DNA of 64,000 nucleotides from assembly GCF_000225525.1 (NCBI RefSeq), contig NZ_AGBF01000001.1:1-64000 (forward strand), given 5' to 3'. Below the pieces are notes generated by a model that saw nothing but the letters and a program-made list of their open reading frames with translations, did not search any database and was not told the origin of the DNA. Positions 49,571 to 58,514 of the stretch are shown piece by piece (position 1 is the stretch's first letter; each line of letters starts with the position of its first letter). Position numbers and translations under genes: made by a program. Origin of the DNA: Streptomyces zinciresistens K42. GTDB taxonomy: Bacteria; Actinomycetota; Actinomycetes; Streptomycetales; Streptomycetaceae.

Positions 49571-50085
49571 GCGTGGGTGATCATTCCGGTGACGAACCAC
49601 ACCGCCCAGATCAGGGGCAGGACCGCGACGTACGCCATCGGCCGCTGGTGGACGGGCTTTCCCTCCTGGATGCGGGAGGCACCGTGGGCCGGCGGACCGG
49701 GCGTCGGCAGGGCGGCGAGCTTGCGGCTGGCCAGGAGGTTCCAGACCAGAGTGAACGGGCTGAAGAACACCAGCGAGAACGGAGACCACCAGCCCTGCCA
49801 CAGGGTCTTGGTCGTCAGCTCGCGGACCAGCGCCGTGCCGCACGACCGACAGAAAGGTCCGTCGATCTTGTGGAAGCGCATCATCAGCAGCAGACCCTGG
49901 TGCGCGCGCACGGTGACGGCCGCGGCCGGCTGGGCGCCGCAGATGCGGCAGGCCAGTACACCGCTGTGCCAGCCGGGGTGGGCGGATGACCCGGAGGCCT
50001 GCGCTGCGTCGGGGGCGGGCATCGTCCACGGCGGGGGTGTGTAGGCGGAGGCGTGGGGGTTCGGCTGCGCGGCCGGGGTGCTCAT
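49567..50085 (-). CDS. small membrane protein with two CxxC motifs
   Basis: A 172-residue protein from ATG 50085 after AGGAGACC. Two CxxC pairs (CRIC, CRSC) form a zinc ribbon near residue 45. C-terminal membrane helices follow (LVFFSPFTLVWNLL and AVLPLIWAVWFVTGM). It overlaps both neighbours, so translation is coupled. Function unknown. Confidence 0.7.
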   Translation of the reverse strand: MSTPAAQPNPHASAYTPPPWTMPAPDAAQASGSSAHPGWHSGVLACRICGAQPAAAVTVRAHQGLLLMMRFHKIDGPFCRSCGTALVRELTTKTLWQGWWSPFSLVFFSPFTLVWNLLASRKLAALPTPGPPAHGASRIQEGKPVHQRPMAYVAVLPLIWAVWFVTGMITHA

Positions 50086-50432
50086 CAGACGGTCTCCTGG
50101 AATTCGGAAGGGACAGAGGCGGTCCACCTGTGCCGGGTGGCCGGTGGGCGGAAGGGGCTGCTGAGCCAGTCGCTCCCCGTCGGTCTCGCTGCGGAGGTGA
50201 CCGCGGCCACGGGAGTGGTGACGGGCTCGGTGAACGGGGAGGAGCTGGGGCGGGGAGCCTGCAGAACGAGGCGAGGCGGTGGCGCGGCGGCGTGTGAGAA
50301 GCGCGGCTTCAAGGCGTCGGACGGGGTGCGCGGGGCCTGGCGAGCAGGCCGCGCCTGGTATGCGCGGCTGCGGCCGGTGAGGTTGCGGTACCGCGGTTGG
50401 ACGGCGGGGCGCGGCGGGGAGAGGGTCGTCAT
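50085..50432 (-). CDS. small basic Pro/Arg-rich protein
   Basis: A 115-residue protein from ATG 50432. It has four-base overlap with the gene before and one-codon overlap with the gene after. It is Arg/Pro/Ser rich and largely disordered (RYRNLTGRSRAYQARPARQ). Expression is supported by coupling only. Confidence 0.55.
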   Translation of the reverse strand: MTTLSPPRPAVQPRYRNLTGRSRAYQARPARQAPRTPSDALKPRFSHAAAPPPRLVLQAPRPSSSPFTEPVTTPVAAVTSAARPTGSDWLSSPFRPPATRHRWTASVPSEFQETV

Positions 50433-51154
50433 GCGCGATCCCGGGTCAGTCGTTGCAGCAGGCCTGCGAGGGGGGCGTGGTCGTAGGGGGTGATGCGGAT
50501 CAACGCGTGGGCGGCGGCGAAGCCGGCTCCGCCGGGGCTGGTGTCGCGGTCGGAGTGGAGCCAGGCGGCGACGGCGTTGTTCAGGGTGCGACGGCTCTGT
50601 TCTTGAGGCCCGCCGAGCCGGTGGGTCGCGACGGCGGCCTCCGCGTAGAGAGAGGCCGCGGCAGCGTTGTCCCGGGCCATCGCTGCGAAGTACGCCTGCA
50701 GTTCGGTGCCCATCGCCACGTACGGGTGATCGCGGCCGTGCTGGGTGATGAGGTGCTGGGTCGCGCGGCGGGCGGCCTGCTGCGCGGCGCGCCACTGCCC
50801 GGCGCGCTGGGCTGCTCGGACGGTTGCCAGCAGACCGGTTTCTTCGGGGATGCCCTCGTTCCAGAGCGGGTCGACGACATGGGCGCCGGTGGGCGGGTCC
50901 TGGTCGGCGTGGATCGTGCCGTCCTCGGTGATCTGCTGGCGCTCGACGTGCCCGTTGGGGTGCCCGATGGACAGCCGGATCGGTCGGTTGTGCTGCGCGG
51001 CGGCGGCGCGCAGCGGTCCGCGTACGCGTTCGATGAGGGCCTCGAGCTGGTCGGGCGGGCCGTCGTGCAGGAGCCCTTGGGCATGGATGCCGCCGCGGGG
51101 CAGGACGATGAGGGTCTCGTGGATGTCGGTGGTGGGTGACGGGCCCAGGAGCAT
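50429..51154 (-). CDS. hypothetical TPR-like protein
   Basis: A 241-residue protein from ATG 51154. The second half shows helical pairs (QRAGQWRAAQQAARRATQHL, EAAVATHRLGGPQEQSRRTL) like tetratricopeptide repeats used for protein contact. It opens a four-gene operon running leftward to 48395 and lies next to the lipoprotein gene. Confidence 0.65.
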   Translation of the reverse strand: MLLGPSPTTDIHETLIVLPRGGIHAQGLLHDGPPDQLEALIERVRGPLRAAAAQHNRPIRLSIGHPNGHVERQQITEDGTIHADQDPPTGAHVVDPLWNEGIPEETGLLATVRAAQRAGQWRAAQQAARRATQHLITQHGRDHPYVAMGTELQAYFAAMARDNAAAASLYAEAAVATHRLGGPQEQSRRTLNNAVAAWLHSDRDTSPGGAGFAAAHALIRITPYDHAPLAGLLQRLTRDRA

Positions 51155-51195
51155 GGTGTGGCTTCCTCGGTAGGGGGCTGGCGGGGCGTGGGCCG

Positions 51196-52203
51196 TCAGC
51201 GGGAGTCGACCAGGGCGTAGCGGTAGTCGAGGATCTCCGGCTTGCCCTGGCGGGGCAGGTGGACGACGGCTTCACCTTGGAAGCTGTCCACCACCAGGGA
51301 ACGCGGCGTCTTGTTGTAGACCGACTCCCGCTTGCCGGGGGAGATCTGCAGGCCGGCGTTCGTGACGAGGGACTCCTCCTTGTGGGCGAGAGCAGTGATC
51401 GCCAGGACCCCGGAGGAGGTGGTCAGGGTGTACGTCTTGTTGTGGGTCGGCGTGATCGGGAAGAAGTTCACCGTGGCCTTGGACCCGAGGTGGTCGCGGC
51501 GTTCCTTGTACGTCTTGATGATGGCCTTGGCGTTGTCGTTGGCATGGGAGAGTTTGCTGCCGTCCTTGGTGCCGCCGGTGGTGAAGAGGTCTTCGATGGC
51601 GTTGGTGACGCCGCTGGGTGCGAGGTTGCCGACCGGGGTGTCCTGGTCGGCGGGGACGGCCAGTCCACCCTTGATCTGCGGAGCTGGAAGCGGTTGCTGC
51701 GGGAACAGGGAGATGACCTTCTTCCAGGTGCCGCCGGTGTCGGCGGACTTCTCGAAGATCATGAATGTGTGATTCGTGCCGTTGGTGGAGGCCGCGGCCG
51801 CGAACCAGTTGCCGGTGGGCGGGATGTAGAAGGTGCGCCGGGTGAAGTAGAAGGGGGTGCTGTATTCCTTCTTCTCCTTCGCGCTCAGGGTGTCGAACTG
51901 CTCGTAGTCGGCCTTGCTGCGGGCGTAGAGCTGGCCAGCCTCCACCGTGGCGAGGAGGCCCGCGTCGCGGGTCTTGTTCGCCTTGTTGTTGACCTCTTGG
52001 TAGTGGTCGAGGATCTGGTCGGCCTCGGCGCGGGTCACTGCGCCTCGGGGTGCCGCCGTGGTGGCGGGTGTGCCGGTCGGGCCGTTGTGGGCGCTGGTGT
52101 CGCTGGGGCCGCAGGCGCTCAGTGCTGCTGCTGTCGCGGCTGCCGCGGCGAGCAGCAGGGTGGTGCGCTGGGATCGGCGGTGCTTCGGCAGGATGTGGAC
52201 CAT
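51196..52203 (-). CDS. secreted lipoprotein
   Basis: A 335-residue protein from ATG 52203 after GGAAGGAAC. The signal sequence (TTLLLAAAAATAAALSAC) ends in the lipobox LSAC, so the mature protein would be lipid-anchored outside. The rest is a soluble domain with several strands (TFYIPPTGNWFAAAAS, SLVVDSFQGEAVVHL). It resembles actinobacterial surface lipoproteins of unknown function. It may belong with the four-gene operon downstream. Confidence 0.8.
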   Translation of the reverse strand: MVHILPKHRRSQRTTLLLAAAAATAAALSACGPSDTSAHNGPTGTPATTAAPRGAVTRAEADQILDHYQEVNNKANKTRDAGLLATVEAGQLYARSKADYEQFDTLSAKEKKEYSTPFYFTRRTFYIPPTGNWFAAAASTNGTNHTFMIFEKSADTGGTWKKVISLFPQQPLPAPQIKGGLAVPADQDTPVGNLAPSGVTNAIEDLFTTGGTKDGSKLSHANDNAKAIIKTYKERRDHLGSKATVNFFPITPTHNKTYTLTTSSGVLAITALAHKEESLVTNAGLQISPGKRESVYNKTPRSLVVDSFQGEAVVHLPRQGKPEILDYRYALVDSR

Positions 52204-52289
52204 GGCCGGGGTTCCTTCCACGGGTGGTGCGGGTGGGCGGTGTGCGCCCACTGCGTGTTCCGGGGCGGGCTGTTCAGGCGGATGTCGGT

Positions 52290-53111
52290 CTAGGCAGCAC
52301 CGGGCAGGCGGCGCACGCCGAGGGCCAGGTCTCGGGCGAGGGTGAGGGCGGCGCGGATGCCGTCGGGTCCCGGGTTGGCCTGGATGTGGCGGAGCAGGGC
52401 CGAGCCGACCACGACGCCATCGGCGTACTCAGCGGCCTGGTGTGCCTGTTCGGCATTGGAGATGCCGATGCCGACGCTGATCGGGAGCCGCGTGTATGCG
52501 CGCAGCCGGTCGACGAAGGCGGGAAGGTCTGGGGCGAGGGGGCCGGTGTGGCCGGTGACTCCGGAGGTGGCGGGGGCATAGATCATGCCGCTTGCTGCGG
52601 CGCAGATCCGGGCGAGGCGTTCATCGCTGGCGGTGGGCGGGGCAAGGGGAACTGCGTGCAGGCCGTGACGGCGGGCGGCGGCGAGCCAGGGACCGGCTTC
52701 TTCGAGGGGGAGGTCCGGGATGAGCGCGCCGGCTGCGCCAGCTTCGGCCAGTTCGGCGGCGAACCGGTCGGCCTGGTCGGCGACGGGCTGCCAGTACGTC
52801 ATCACGAGCACGGCTGCCCTGGTGGCTGTCCGGATGGCGCGCACGGCGGTGAACAGGTCCTTCATACGGAATCCGGCGTCCAGGGCCTGGCGGGTGGCCT
52901 GCTGGATGGTCGGGCCGTCGAGGACCGGGTCGCTGAACGGCAGGCCCACTTCGACGACGTCGGCGTGCTGCGCCAAGGCTTGGAGGTTGACGAGGCTCTG
53001 CTCGACGGTGGGGAAGCCGACGGGGTAGTACGCCGCGAATGCGGCTCGCCGCGCGGCGCGGGCGGTGCGGAAGGCCCGGTCGAACGCGGCGGGGCCTGGC
53101 GTGAGGGTCAT
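52290..53111 (-). CDS. trpA: tryptophan synthase alpha-chain-like protein
   Basis: A 273-residue TIM barrel from ATG 53111. The catalytic Glu is in VVEVGLPFSDPVLDGPTIQQA, with the second acid at the position equivalent to Asp60. Later family blocks are LIPDLPLEEAGPW, IYAPATSGVTGHTGPL, PISVGIGISNAEQ and DGVVVGSALL. TrpA splits indole-3-glycerol phosphate to indole and glyceraldehyde phosphate. No trpB or other trp gene is here. Its loop after SGVTG (HTGPL) differs from housekeeping enzymes, so a free-indole-producing (BX1-like) or other lyase role is possible. Confidence 0.88.
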   Translation of the reverse strand: MTLTPGPAAFDRAFRTARAARRAAFAAYYPVGFPTVEQSLVNLQALAQHADVVEVGLPFSDPVLDGPTIQQATRQALDAGFRMKDLFTAVRAIRTATRAAVLVMTYWQPVADQADRFAAELAEAGAAGALIPDLPLEEAGPWLAAARRHGLHAVPLAPPTASDERLARICAAASGMIYAPATSGVTGHTGPLAPDLPAFVDRLRAYTRLPISVGIGISNAEQAHQAAEYADGVVVGSALLRHIQANPGPDGIRAALTLARDLALGVRRLPGAA

Positions 53112-53173
53112 GGTGGTGTCCGTTGCTGTGGCGGCGTACGGCGAGTGGTGCGTGGTGTGAAGCGGCTGGGGCC

Positions 53174-53206
53174 GCGTGGCCGGGCGGGGGGTCTGCCCGG
53201 CCACGC
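53174..53206. terminator. 12-bp hairpin
   Basis: GCGTGGCCGGGC / GCCCGGCCACGC with a 9-nt loop, between the trpA-like gene and the 111-aa exported protein gene. Confidence 0.8.
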
Positions 53207-53273
53207 GATCAGCGCCGTGCGGCGGGTGCGTCTGTTGAGGCGCGGTGGTTGTTGGCGCGGAGAGCGCTGGCGG

Positions 53274-53609
53274 TTACGCGAAGCCCCAGAAGTAGGCGCC
53301 GTACATCCAGCCGGTCCGGCCGGTGTTGGGGCCGCTGGTGACCTTGACCTGGTACCACTGGTACCGGGACTTGCCGTCCCACCAGAGGCACTTGGACGTG
53401 ACACGAGTGCCCTTGCCGAGGACCCCGAGGGCCGTCGAGCTGGTGGAGTGGTTCGACCGGAGTTTCACGGCGGCCGTCGTCTTGCCGTTCTGCGTCCAGG
53501 AGTTGCACGAGGCCGCCGCCGCTTCGGGAGCGGTGGCCGCGGCCCCTCCCAGGGCGGCGATGGTGACCGCCGCTGCCGCGACGGCACTGCGGATCTTGTT
53601 CTTCATCAT
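53274..53609 (-). CDS. secreted SH3-like protein
   Basis: A 111-residue protein from ATG 53609 (ATGATG start). It has a signal peptide (RSAVAAAAVTIAALGGAAATA) ending near AAAS, then a bacterial SH3-like domain (AAVKLRSNHSTSSTALGVLGKGTRVT ... YQWYQVKVTSG). It is probably cell-wall associated or a secreted interaction module. Confidence 0.75.
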   Translation of the reverse strand: MMKNKIRSAVAAAAVTIAALGGAAATAPEAAAASCNSWTQNGKTTAAVKLRSNHSTSSTALGVLGKGTRVTSKCLWWDGKSRYQWYQVKVTSGPNTGRTGWMYGAYFWGFA

Positions 53610-53736
53610 CTGATGAGCTGCCTTCGTCTTGGGTCATGGGCGGGTAGGGCCGGTTCCGGGGCGTGCGGCGCCCCAGAACCGCGCGGATCTTGGAAGGTCA
53701 CGGCACCGGGCCGGTGCCGGGTGCGGGCCGGGCCGG

Positions 53737-54102
53737 CTACTTGGGGATGGGCGGGGTCGGCGCCGGGTTCGTGCCGTAGGGGTTGGCACAGCCGTAGGGC
53801 ACGTAGCCGCGGATCTTGGCGCCGTCGCTCTTGCGGGTGACGGTGCCGCGCGTGTACCAGGCGCGTTCGCTCTTCTTGTACGCGAACTGGTCGTAGACGA
53901 TCTTGTCGCCGCGGTAGGCGATGCCGTTGGCGGTGGAGTTCTTCGCCGGCTTCTGCCGGACCTTGGCGGCCTTGCAGCTGATCTTTCCGCGGCTGGAGTC
54001 GGCGGCCTGGGCGGCCGGGGCGATGGCCACGCTGGTGCCGAGCAGAGCGGCGCCGACGGCGCCGGCCGCCGCGATGCGGCCGAGGTGTCGCAGGGGGGTC
54101 AT
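53737..54102 (-). CDS. secreted SH3-like protein
   Basis: A 121-residue protein from ATG 54102. Its signal peptide (AAGAVGAALLGTSVAIAPAAQA) is followed by a domain with two Cys (SCKAAKVRQKPAKNSTANG and VPYGCANPYG) and a Pro-rich tail. It is similar in plan to the proteins at 53274 and 62446. Confidence 0.7.
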   Translation of the reverse strand: MTPLRHLGRIAAAGAVGAALLGTSVAIAPAAQAADSSRGKISCKAAKVRQKPAKNSTANGIAYRGDKIVYDQFAYKKSERAWYTRGTVTRKSDGAKIRGYVPYGCANPYGTNPAPTPPIPK

Positions 54103-54175
54103 GTCAGCCTTTCCATCGGTGCTGGGTGGGTGGGGCGGGCGCTGGCCGGAGGGCCTCGGGGTCGCGGTGGATGGG

Positions 54176-55402
54176 TCATGGCGCCGGTGTCCTCGGCGAG
54201 GCGGCCGGGGTGAGGTGCGGGCGCAGGGCGGCGGCGAGCAGCAGGGCGCAGGCCGCGGCGGCGGCTGGGACGAGCCAGGAACCGTCGACCGCTCCGGCGA
54301 GGGCGGTCCCGGCGGCGGTTCCGATGCCGAAGGCGCTGACCAGCCAGCCGAAGGACTCGGTGACGGTCCCGGGGGCGGCGAGGACGTCGATGCAGCAGTA
54401 GGCGGTGGTCAGCAGCGGTCCGAAGGCCAGGCCGGGGAGCGTGGCGGCCAGCAGCAGGGCAGGCGGTGGTGCGGGCAGTTGGAGGGGCAGCCAGGCGAGG
54501 GTGAACGCGGTGGTGAACACGGTGAGTTGGGTGGACAGTGGGGCGGACCAGGCGTGTCGGCTGAACAGGGCACTGCCGGCGAGCGCGCCGAGGGAGAGGG
54601 CAGCCGGGACGGCGCCGCTCAGCCACGCAGCTCGGTGGTGTTCGGCCGAGGCCAGGGCGGCGACGTTCAGGGCGCCGAGTGCGGCGCCGACCGCGGTCAT
54701 CGACAGCAGCAGGAGACGGATGCCGGACGGGCGCAGGGCTCCTGGCGCACCCGGGGTCCGTGCTCCAGCGGGCCGCCAGGTCTTCGACGGCGCGGAATGC
54801 GCGACCAGCAGTGCTCCGGCGAGCCCGGCGGCCGCAGTGACGGCGAGGGCGACGCGGGGATGAGCGAGCGTGGCGGTCAGCGTGGCCAGCAGCGGGCCGG
54901 CCACGTAGACGAGTTCCTGGCTTCCGCTGTCGAGCGCGTAGGCGGCGCGCAGGTGCGCGGGCGTGGGCACGATGCGGGGCCACAGGGCTCTGAGTCCGGC
55001 TTCCAGGGGCGGCGAGGTCAGTCCGGCGGCGGCCGTGACTGCGGCGGCGAGGGGAAGGTGGCCGGTCCCAGTCACGGCGAGGACGAGCAGAAACGTGGTG
55101 CTGACCAGGGTGCTCGCGACGAGGGGGCGGGTCTGTCCCGTCCGGTCGGCGAGTCGGCCCAGCAGCGGCTGGCCGATCGCGACACCGGCCCCGTACAGGG
55201 CGGCCAGGGCGGCGCCGGTGCTGTAGCCCAGCCCGTCGGCTCGGGCAGCGAGCAGGATGGCGACGGGCGCCATGCCGTGCGGAAGCCGCCCGGTCAGGGT
55301 CGCGGTGAGCAGCCGTGAGCAGTGCGGCAGGCGCAGCACGGACGACCAGGACACGGTCGTGGCCGCCGCTGCGGTGGCGGGTGCGGTCAGGGTGCTCGTC
55401 AC
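54176..55402 (-). CDS. MFS exporter
   Basis: A 408-residue protein from GTG 55402, overlapping the upstream 130-aa gene by four bases. It has ~10-12 hydrophobic helices. After the first pair is the G-x-L-A-D-R-T-G-Q-T motif of major facilitators (LLGRLADRTGQTRPL). It probably exports a product of the ATP-grasp cluster. It ends the coupled part of the minus-strand operon. Confidence 0.85.
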   Translation of the reverse strand: MTSTLTAPATAAAATTVSWSSVLRLPHCSRLLTATLTGRLPHGMAPVAILLAARADGLGYSTGAALAALYGAGVAIGQPLLGRLADRTGQTRPLVASTLVSTTFLLVLAVTGTGHLPLAAAVTAAAGLTSPPLEAGLRALWPRIVPTPAHLRAAYALDSGSQELVYVAGPLLATLTATLAHPRVALAVTAAAGLAGALLVAHSAPSKTWRPAGARTPGAPGALRPSGIRLLLLSMTAVGAALGALNVAALASAEHHRAAWLSGAVPAALSLGALAGSALFSRHAWSAPLSTQLTVFTTAFTLAWLPLQLPAPPPALLLAATLPGLAFGPLLTTAYCCIDVLAAPGTVTESFGWLVSAFGIGTAAGTALAGAVDGSWLVPAAAAACALLLAAALRPHLTPAASPRTPAP

Positions 55403-55791
55403 CGGCTACCCGCCGAGCGGTGGAGGTACGGATGGGCCCAGGGGCCGTGGATGGCGCTGGCCGGCAGGGCCACCATGCGCAGGTCGTCGCCGAGCGTGGC
55501 GTGGAACTGGGCGAGGTCGTCGGCGGACGCCGGCGGGTGCGGGGCTCGGGCGGCGGCGGCGTGGAGGGCGGCCTGTGCCTGCTCGTCGAGGCCCAGGCCG
55601 ACGCCGCACCAGCGCACGGCGAGTACGCCGTCGCCGGTGCGCTCGGGGGGCATCTGTTCCTCGGCCGCGTTGGCCCACAGCGGCATGGGGTCGAGGACCA
55701 CCAGGGGGAAGGGCAGGCCCAGGCCGTGGCAGGCGGACTGGACCGGCGTGCCGGGCGCGGCCGGTGCGGGGAGAAGGGGTGGTGGCGTCAT
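55399..55791 (-). CDS. hypothetical protein in the ATP-grasp operon
   Basis: A 130-residue protein from ATG 55791. It overlaps the neighbouring ATP-grasp and MFS genes by four bases each. It is His/Pro-rich with a Cys-containing strand (RWCGVGLGLDEQAQ). Its position suggests an accessory function in the pathway. Confidence 0.65.
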   Translation of the reverse strand: MTPPPLLPAPAAPGTPVQSACHGLGLPFPLVVLDPMPLWANAAEEQMPPERTGDGVLAVRWCGVGLGLDEQAQAALHAAAARAPHPPASADDLAQFHATLGDDLRMVALPASAIHGPWAHPYLHRSAGSR

Positions 55792-57017
55792 GCGGGGCTC
55801 CCGTACAGGCCGAGGTTTTCGGCGGCGCGGATCACTTGGTGGTCTTGGTTGATGGCGCGGCTGTCGTCAGCCACGAGGAGGAGCCATCCGGCGATCCGGC
55901 CCGCATGTACGGGTGCGGTGGCGGTGAGCTCGGTGGTGGCGGCCACGGTCGGCAGGGTGGTGATGGTGCGCAGCAGTGCTTCGTCCAGGAAGCCGTCGTG
56001 CCGGGGCAGCAGGGCGACCTTGGTGACATGGGTGCGCCGGGGCTGGAGGGTTTCGTGGCGTCGGCCGGTGGCCAGCAGCAGGGCGGTGTCGCGGATGGGG
56101 TCGTGGTCGGTGGCCCGGCGCAGTACGTCGGAGGCGAAGTCGTCGTAGGGGTCGGTGCGCAGGGACAGCAGGGCCGGTCCGCGGTCGGGGATGTAGGTGA
56201 CCGTGGCGTGGGCGGAGCCGTAGCGCACGCCCAGGGCGGTGAGGGCCCGCATCGTGTACAGGGCGAGGGCGCGGGCCAGCAGCCCGTGGCGGCTCAGCAG
56301 ATCGGATCGGCAGACCAGTTGGTCGGCGGTGCGGATCTCGGACCAGATCGCGGTGATGGTGTGGTCGGGAGTGCCGTCGGGTCCGGGTCCGGTCAGGGTG
56401 TGGATGCGGTACTGCGTGCCGGCGAGGCCTTCGCGAAGCACGAGGGGTTGGCCGGTGGTGGTCTGGATGCGGGCCCAGGCGTGGCGGAGGTCGTCGGCGG
56501 TGCGGCAGAGGTAGGCGGGGTGCGGGTGCGAGGGGTCGGGGTGCTGGACGACGAGGTCGTTGATCTGGGTGAAGGCGGCCCAGGTGAGGGCGTCGGACAG
56601 ACGCGGGGTGCGGATGCTGCGCGGGGCGGTGATGCCGGCGTCGAGGAGTGCGGCGCTGGTGAAGGCGATGTCGCGCCGGATGTCCGCGGTGTCGGGGGCG
56701 TTGCCGGGCAGGCGGAGGCGGTCGGCGAGGCGGTCGGCGAGTTCGGTGCCGGCGGCTGATCCGGCGATGACGGCCTGGACGCCGAGCTGCTGCAGCTGCG
56801 CCGCGGTGCGACGCAGGCTGCCGCGGTGCGTGATGTGCCGGAGGTAGCCGTCGCCCGGCGAAGTGGCGGCGGGCGTGGTGACGGCGACGGAGGCCCAGCC
56901 GTGCCGGGCCAGCACGGGCAGGTACCGGTCGCCGGGGCCGGCCGGGGCGATGATGGCGGCCGTGCCGCTTCTGAGTGCGGGCGGGGCCGCCGCGGGAAGA
57001 GGGGCGGCGAGGGCCAT
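55788..57017 (-). CDS. ATP-grasp-like protein, second copy in the cluster
   Basis: A 409-residue protein from ATG 57017 after AGGAG. It opens with a Rossmann-like domain (TAAIIAPAGPGDRYLPVLARHGWASVAVTTP) and has the ATP-grasp order: RLRLPGNAPDTADIRRDIAFTSAALLDAG, then QPLVLREGLAGTQYRIHT. Several metal-site residues expected at the C-terminal end look altered. It may be a regulatory or substrate-selecting partner of the intact ATP-grasp gene upstream. Confidence 0.7.
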   Translation of the reverse strand: MALAAPLPAAAPPALRSGTAAIIAPAGPGDRYLPVLARHGWASVAVTTPAATSPGDGYLRHITHRGSLRRTAAQLQQLGVQAVIAGSAAGTELADRLADRLRLPGNAPDTADIRRDIAFTSAALLDAGITAPRSIRTPRLSDALTWAAFTQINDLVVQHPDPSHPHPAYLCRTADDLRHAWARIQTTTGQPLVLREGLAGTQYRIHTLTGPGPDGTPDHTITAIWSEIRTADQLVCRSDLLSRHGLLARALALYTMRALTALGVRYGSAHATVTYIPDRGPALLSLRTDPYDDFASDVLRRATDHDPIRDTALLLATGRRHETLQPRRTHVTKVALLPRHDGFLDEALLRTITTLPTVAATTELTATAPVHAGRIAGWLLLVADDSRAINQDHQVIRAAENLGLYGSPA

Positions 57018-57053
57018 GATGCGGGGCTCCTGAGATGGGTCGGGGCGGGCGGG

Positions 57054-58325
57054 TCAGGCGACGCAGGCGGTGGTGGCGGTGTCGGCCTGGATGTGGATGC
57101 CGCTTCGGTCTTCGGCCGTCTGGAGTCGGTGAAGGCAGGTGTCGGGATCAGGGCCGGTGACGACTGCGAGGGCGGTCCGGTCGCGCACGGTGGCGCGGGG
57201 CGGGGCAGTGACGTAGCTGCCGGGTGCGGCGGTCCACTCGAAGCGGTCGAGCCAGGAGGCGAAGAGTCCGGTGTGCACGGCCGTGACGTGGCCGGTGACG
57301 GCCGGGTAGAGGAAGCGGACGGCAGCGCTTTGACTCTGGCTGGGGAGCAGTTCGGGGTCGGCGCCGACGGCGAGGTCGGCGGCGATCTGCGGCAGGTTGA
57401 GGCCGGTGGCCAGGAGGACCAGGTGCGGGATGAGATCGCCGCCGAGGCGGGCGTTGATCTCGACGATGCGCGGCCCCTGCCGGGTAAGGCGCATTTCGAC
57501 GTGGAGCACGCCGTTGGAGATGCCGACGGTGGTGAGGGCGTCCAGGGCGACTTCCCGGATCCGGGAGTCGGCCAGGAGAGGATCGGTGGCGTCGACGAGG
57601 TGGCCGGTCTCCAGGAAGGCGGGCTCGTCACCGAGGAACTTGCGGGTGATCGCCGCGATGTGCACGTTGCCGTGGCCCAGGGCGATGCACTCGACGCTGA
57701 TCTCGGGGCCGTCCAGGTACTCCTCGATGAGCACGCCGGAGGTTCCGGCGTGCTCCAGGCCGAACAGGCTGGCTGATTTGGCGCGGTGGAAGGCGGCGCG
57801 GACCTGTTCGGGGGTATCCGCGCGGTGGACGCCGGCACTGCCGCCCATGGAGCGCGGCTTGAGCACGACCGGCCCGCCGAGCAGTACGGCGTACTCGACG
57901 GCGGTCTCGGCGTCGGCCACGAGGTAGGAACGGGCGGAGGGGACGTGGGCGGCCGCGAGCAGGGAGCGGGTGAGGTACTTGTCCCGGCAGGCCTCCACGG
58001 CGGCCGGGGTGTTGCCGGGAAGTGCGAAGTGCTGGGCGAGGCGCGCCGCGAGCACGACGTGGTTTTCCGTGTAGGTGAGCACTCCGGCGACGCCGCGATC
58101 GACATCGAGGTCGGCTACGGCCTTGGTGACGGCTTCGCCGTTGGACAGGTCGGCGGTGATGGAGACGTCGACGTGCTCCTCGGCCCAGGCGGGCGGCTGG
58201 TTGTCGATGAGCGCGACGGGGTGGTGGGCGGCGATGTGCTTCAGTCCGTAGCCGCGGAAGGTGCGGTTGCCGGCGCCCAGGACGACGAGCAGCGGTGATC
58301 GTGAGGAGTGTGGTGTGACGGGCAC
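57054..58325 (-). CDS. ATP-grasp amino-acid ligase
   Basis: A 423-residue protein from GTG 58325. N-terminal Rossmann-like (LLVVLGAGNRTFRGYGLKHIA), then the ATP-grasp core: CRDKYLTRSLLAAAHVPSARSY, the Lys in GGPVVLKPRSMGGSAGV, the glycine loop, and VLIEEYLDGPEISVECIAL. The C-terminal metal site is EMRLTRQGPRIVEINARLGGDLIPHL (E...N). This is the organisation of L-amino-acid ligases (BacD, RizA) that join amino acids or amino acid-like acids via acyl phosphates. Confidence 0.88.
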   Translation of the reverse strand: MPVTPHSSRSPLLVVLGAGNRTFRGYGLKHIAAHHPVALIDNQPPAWAEEHVDVSITADLSNGEAVTKAVADLDVDRGVAGVLTYTENHVVLAARLAQHFALPGNTPAAVEACRDKYLTRSLLAAAHVPSARSYLVADAETAVEYAVLLGGPVVLKPRSMGGSAGVHRADTPEQVRAAFHRAKSASLFGLEHAGTSGVLIEEYLDGPEISVECIALGHGNVHIAAITRKFLGDEPAFLETGHLVDATDPLLADSRIREVALDALTTVGISNGVLHVEMRLTRQGPRIVEINARLGGDLIPHLVLLATGLNLPQIAADLAVGADPELLPSQSQSAAVRFLYPAVTGHVTAVHTGLFASWLDRFEWTAAPGSYVTAPPRATVRDRTALAVVTGPDPDTCLHRLQTAEDRSGIHIQADTATTACVA

Positions 58326-58514
58326 GGGGGTGTCCTGACGTGGTGGGTGGAGACGGGGGCAGTGGCCGGACTCGGTGGCCGGCCGGCAGCGGGCCGGGTA
58401 GTGGTCGTTGAAGACGCGGCAGCTCGGGCTGCAGTCGGGGGCCGGGTCACGGTTCAGACGGAGAACCGGTGGTGGTCGTCCTGAGTCGTGCGGGAGGGCG
58501 CGCCGGCGGGGTGG

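Noticed and set aside
52290..53111. The trpA-like gene as part of a tryptophan operon
   Set aside because: No other trp gene lies in the window, and its neighbours are exported proteins and a metabolite cluster.
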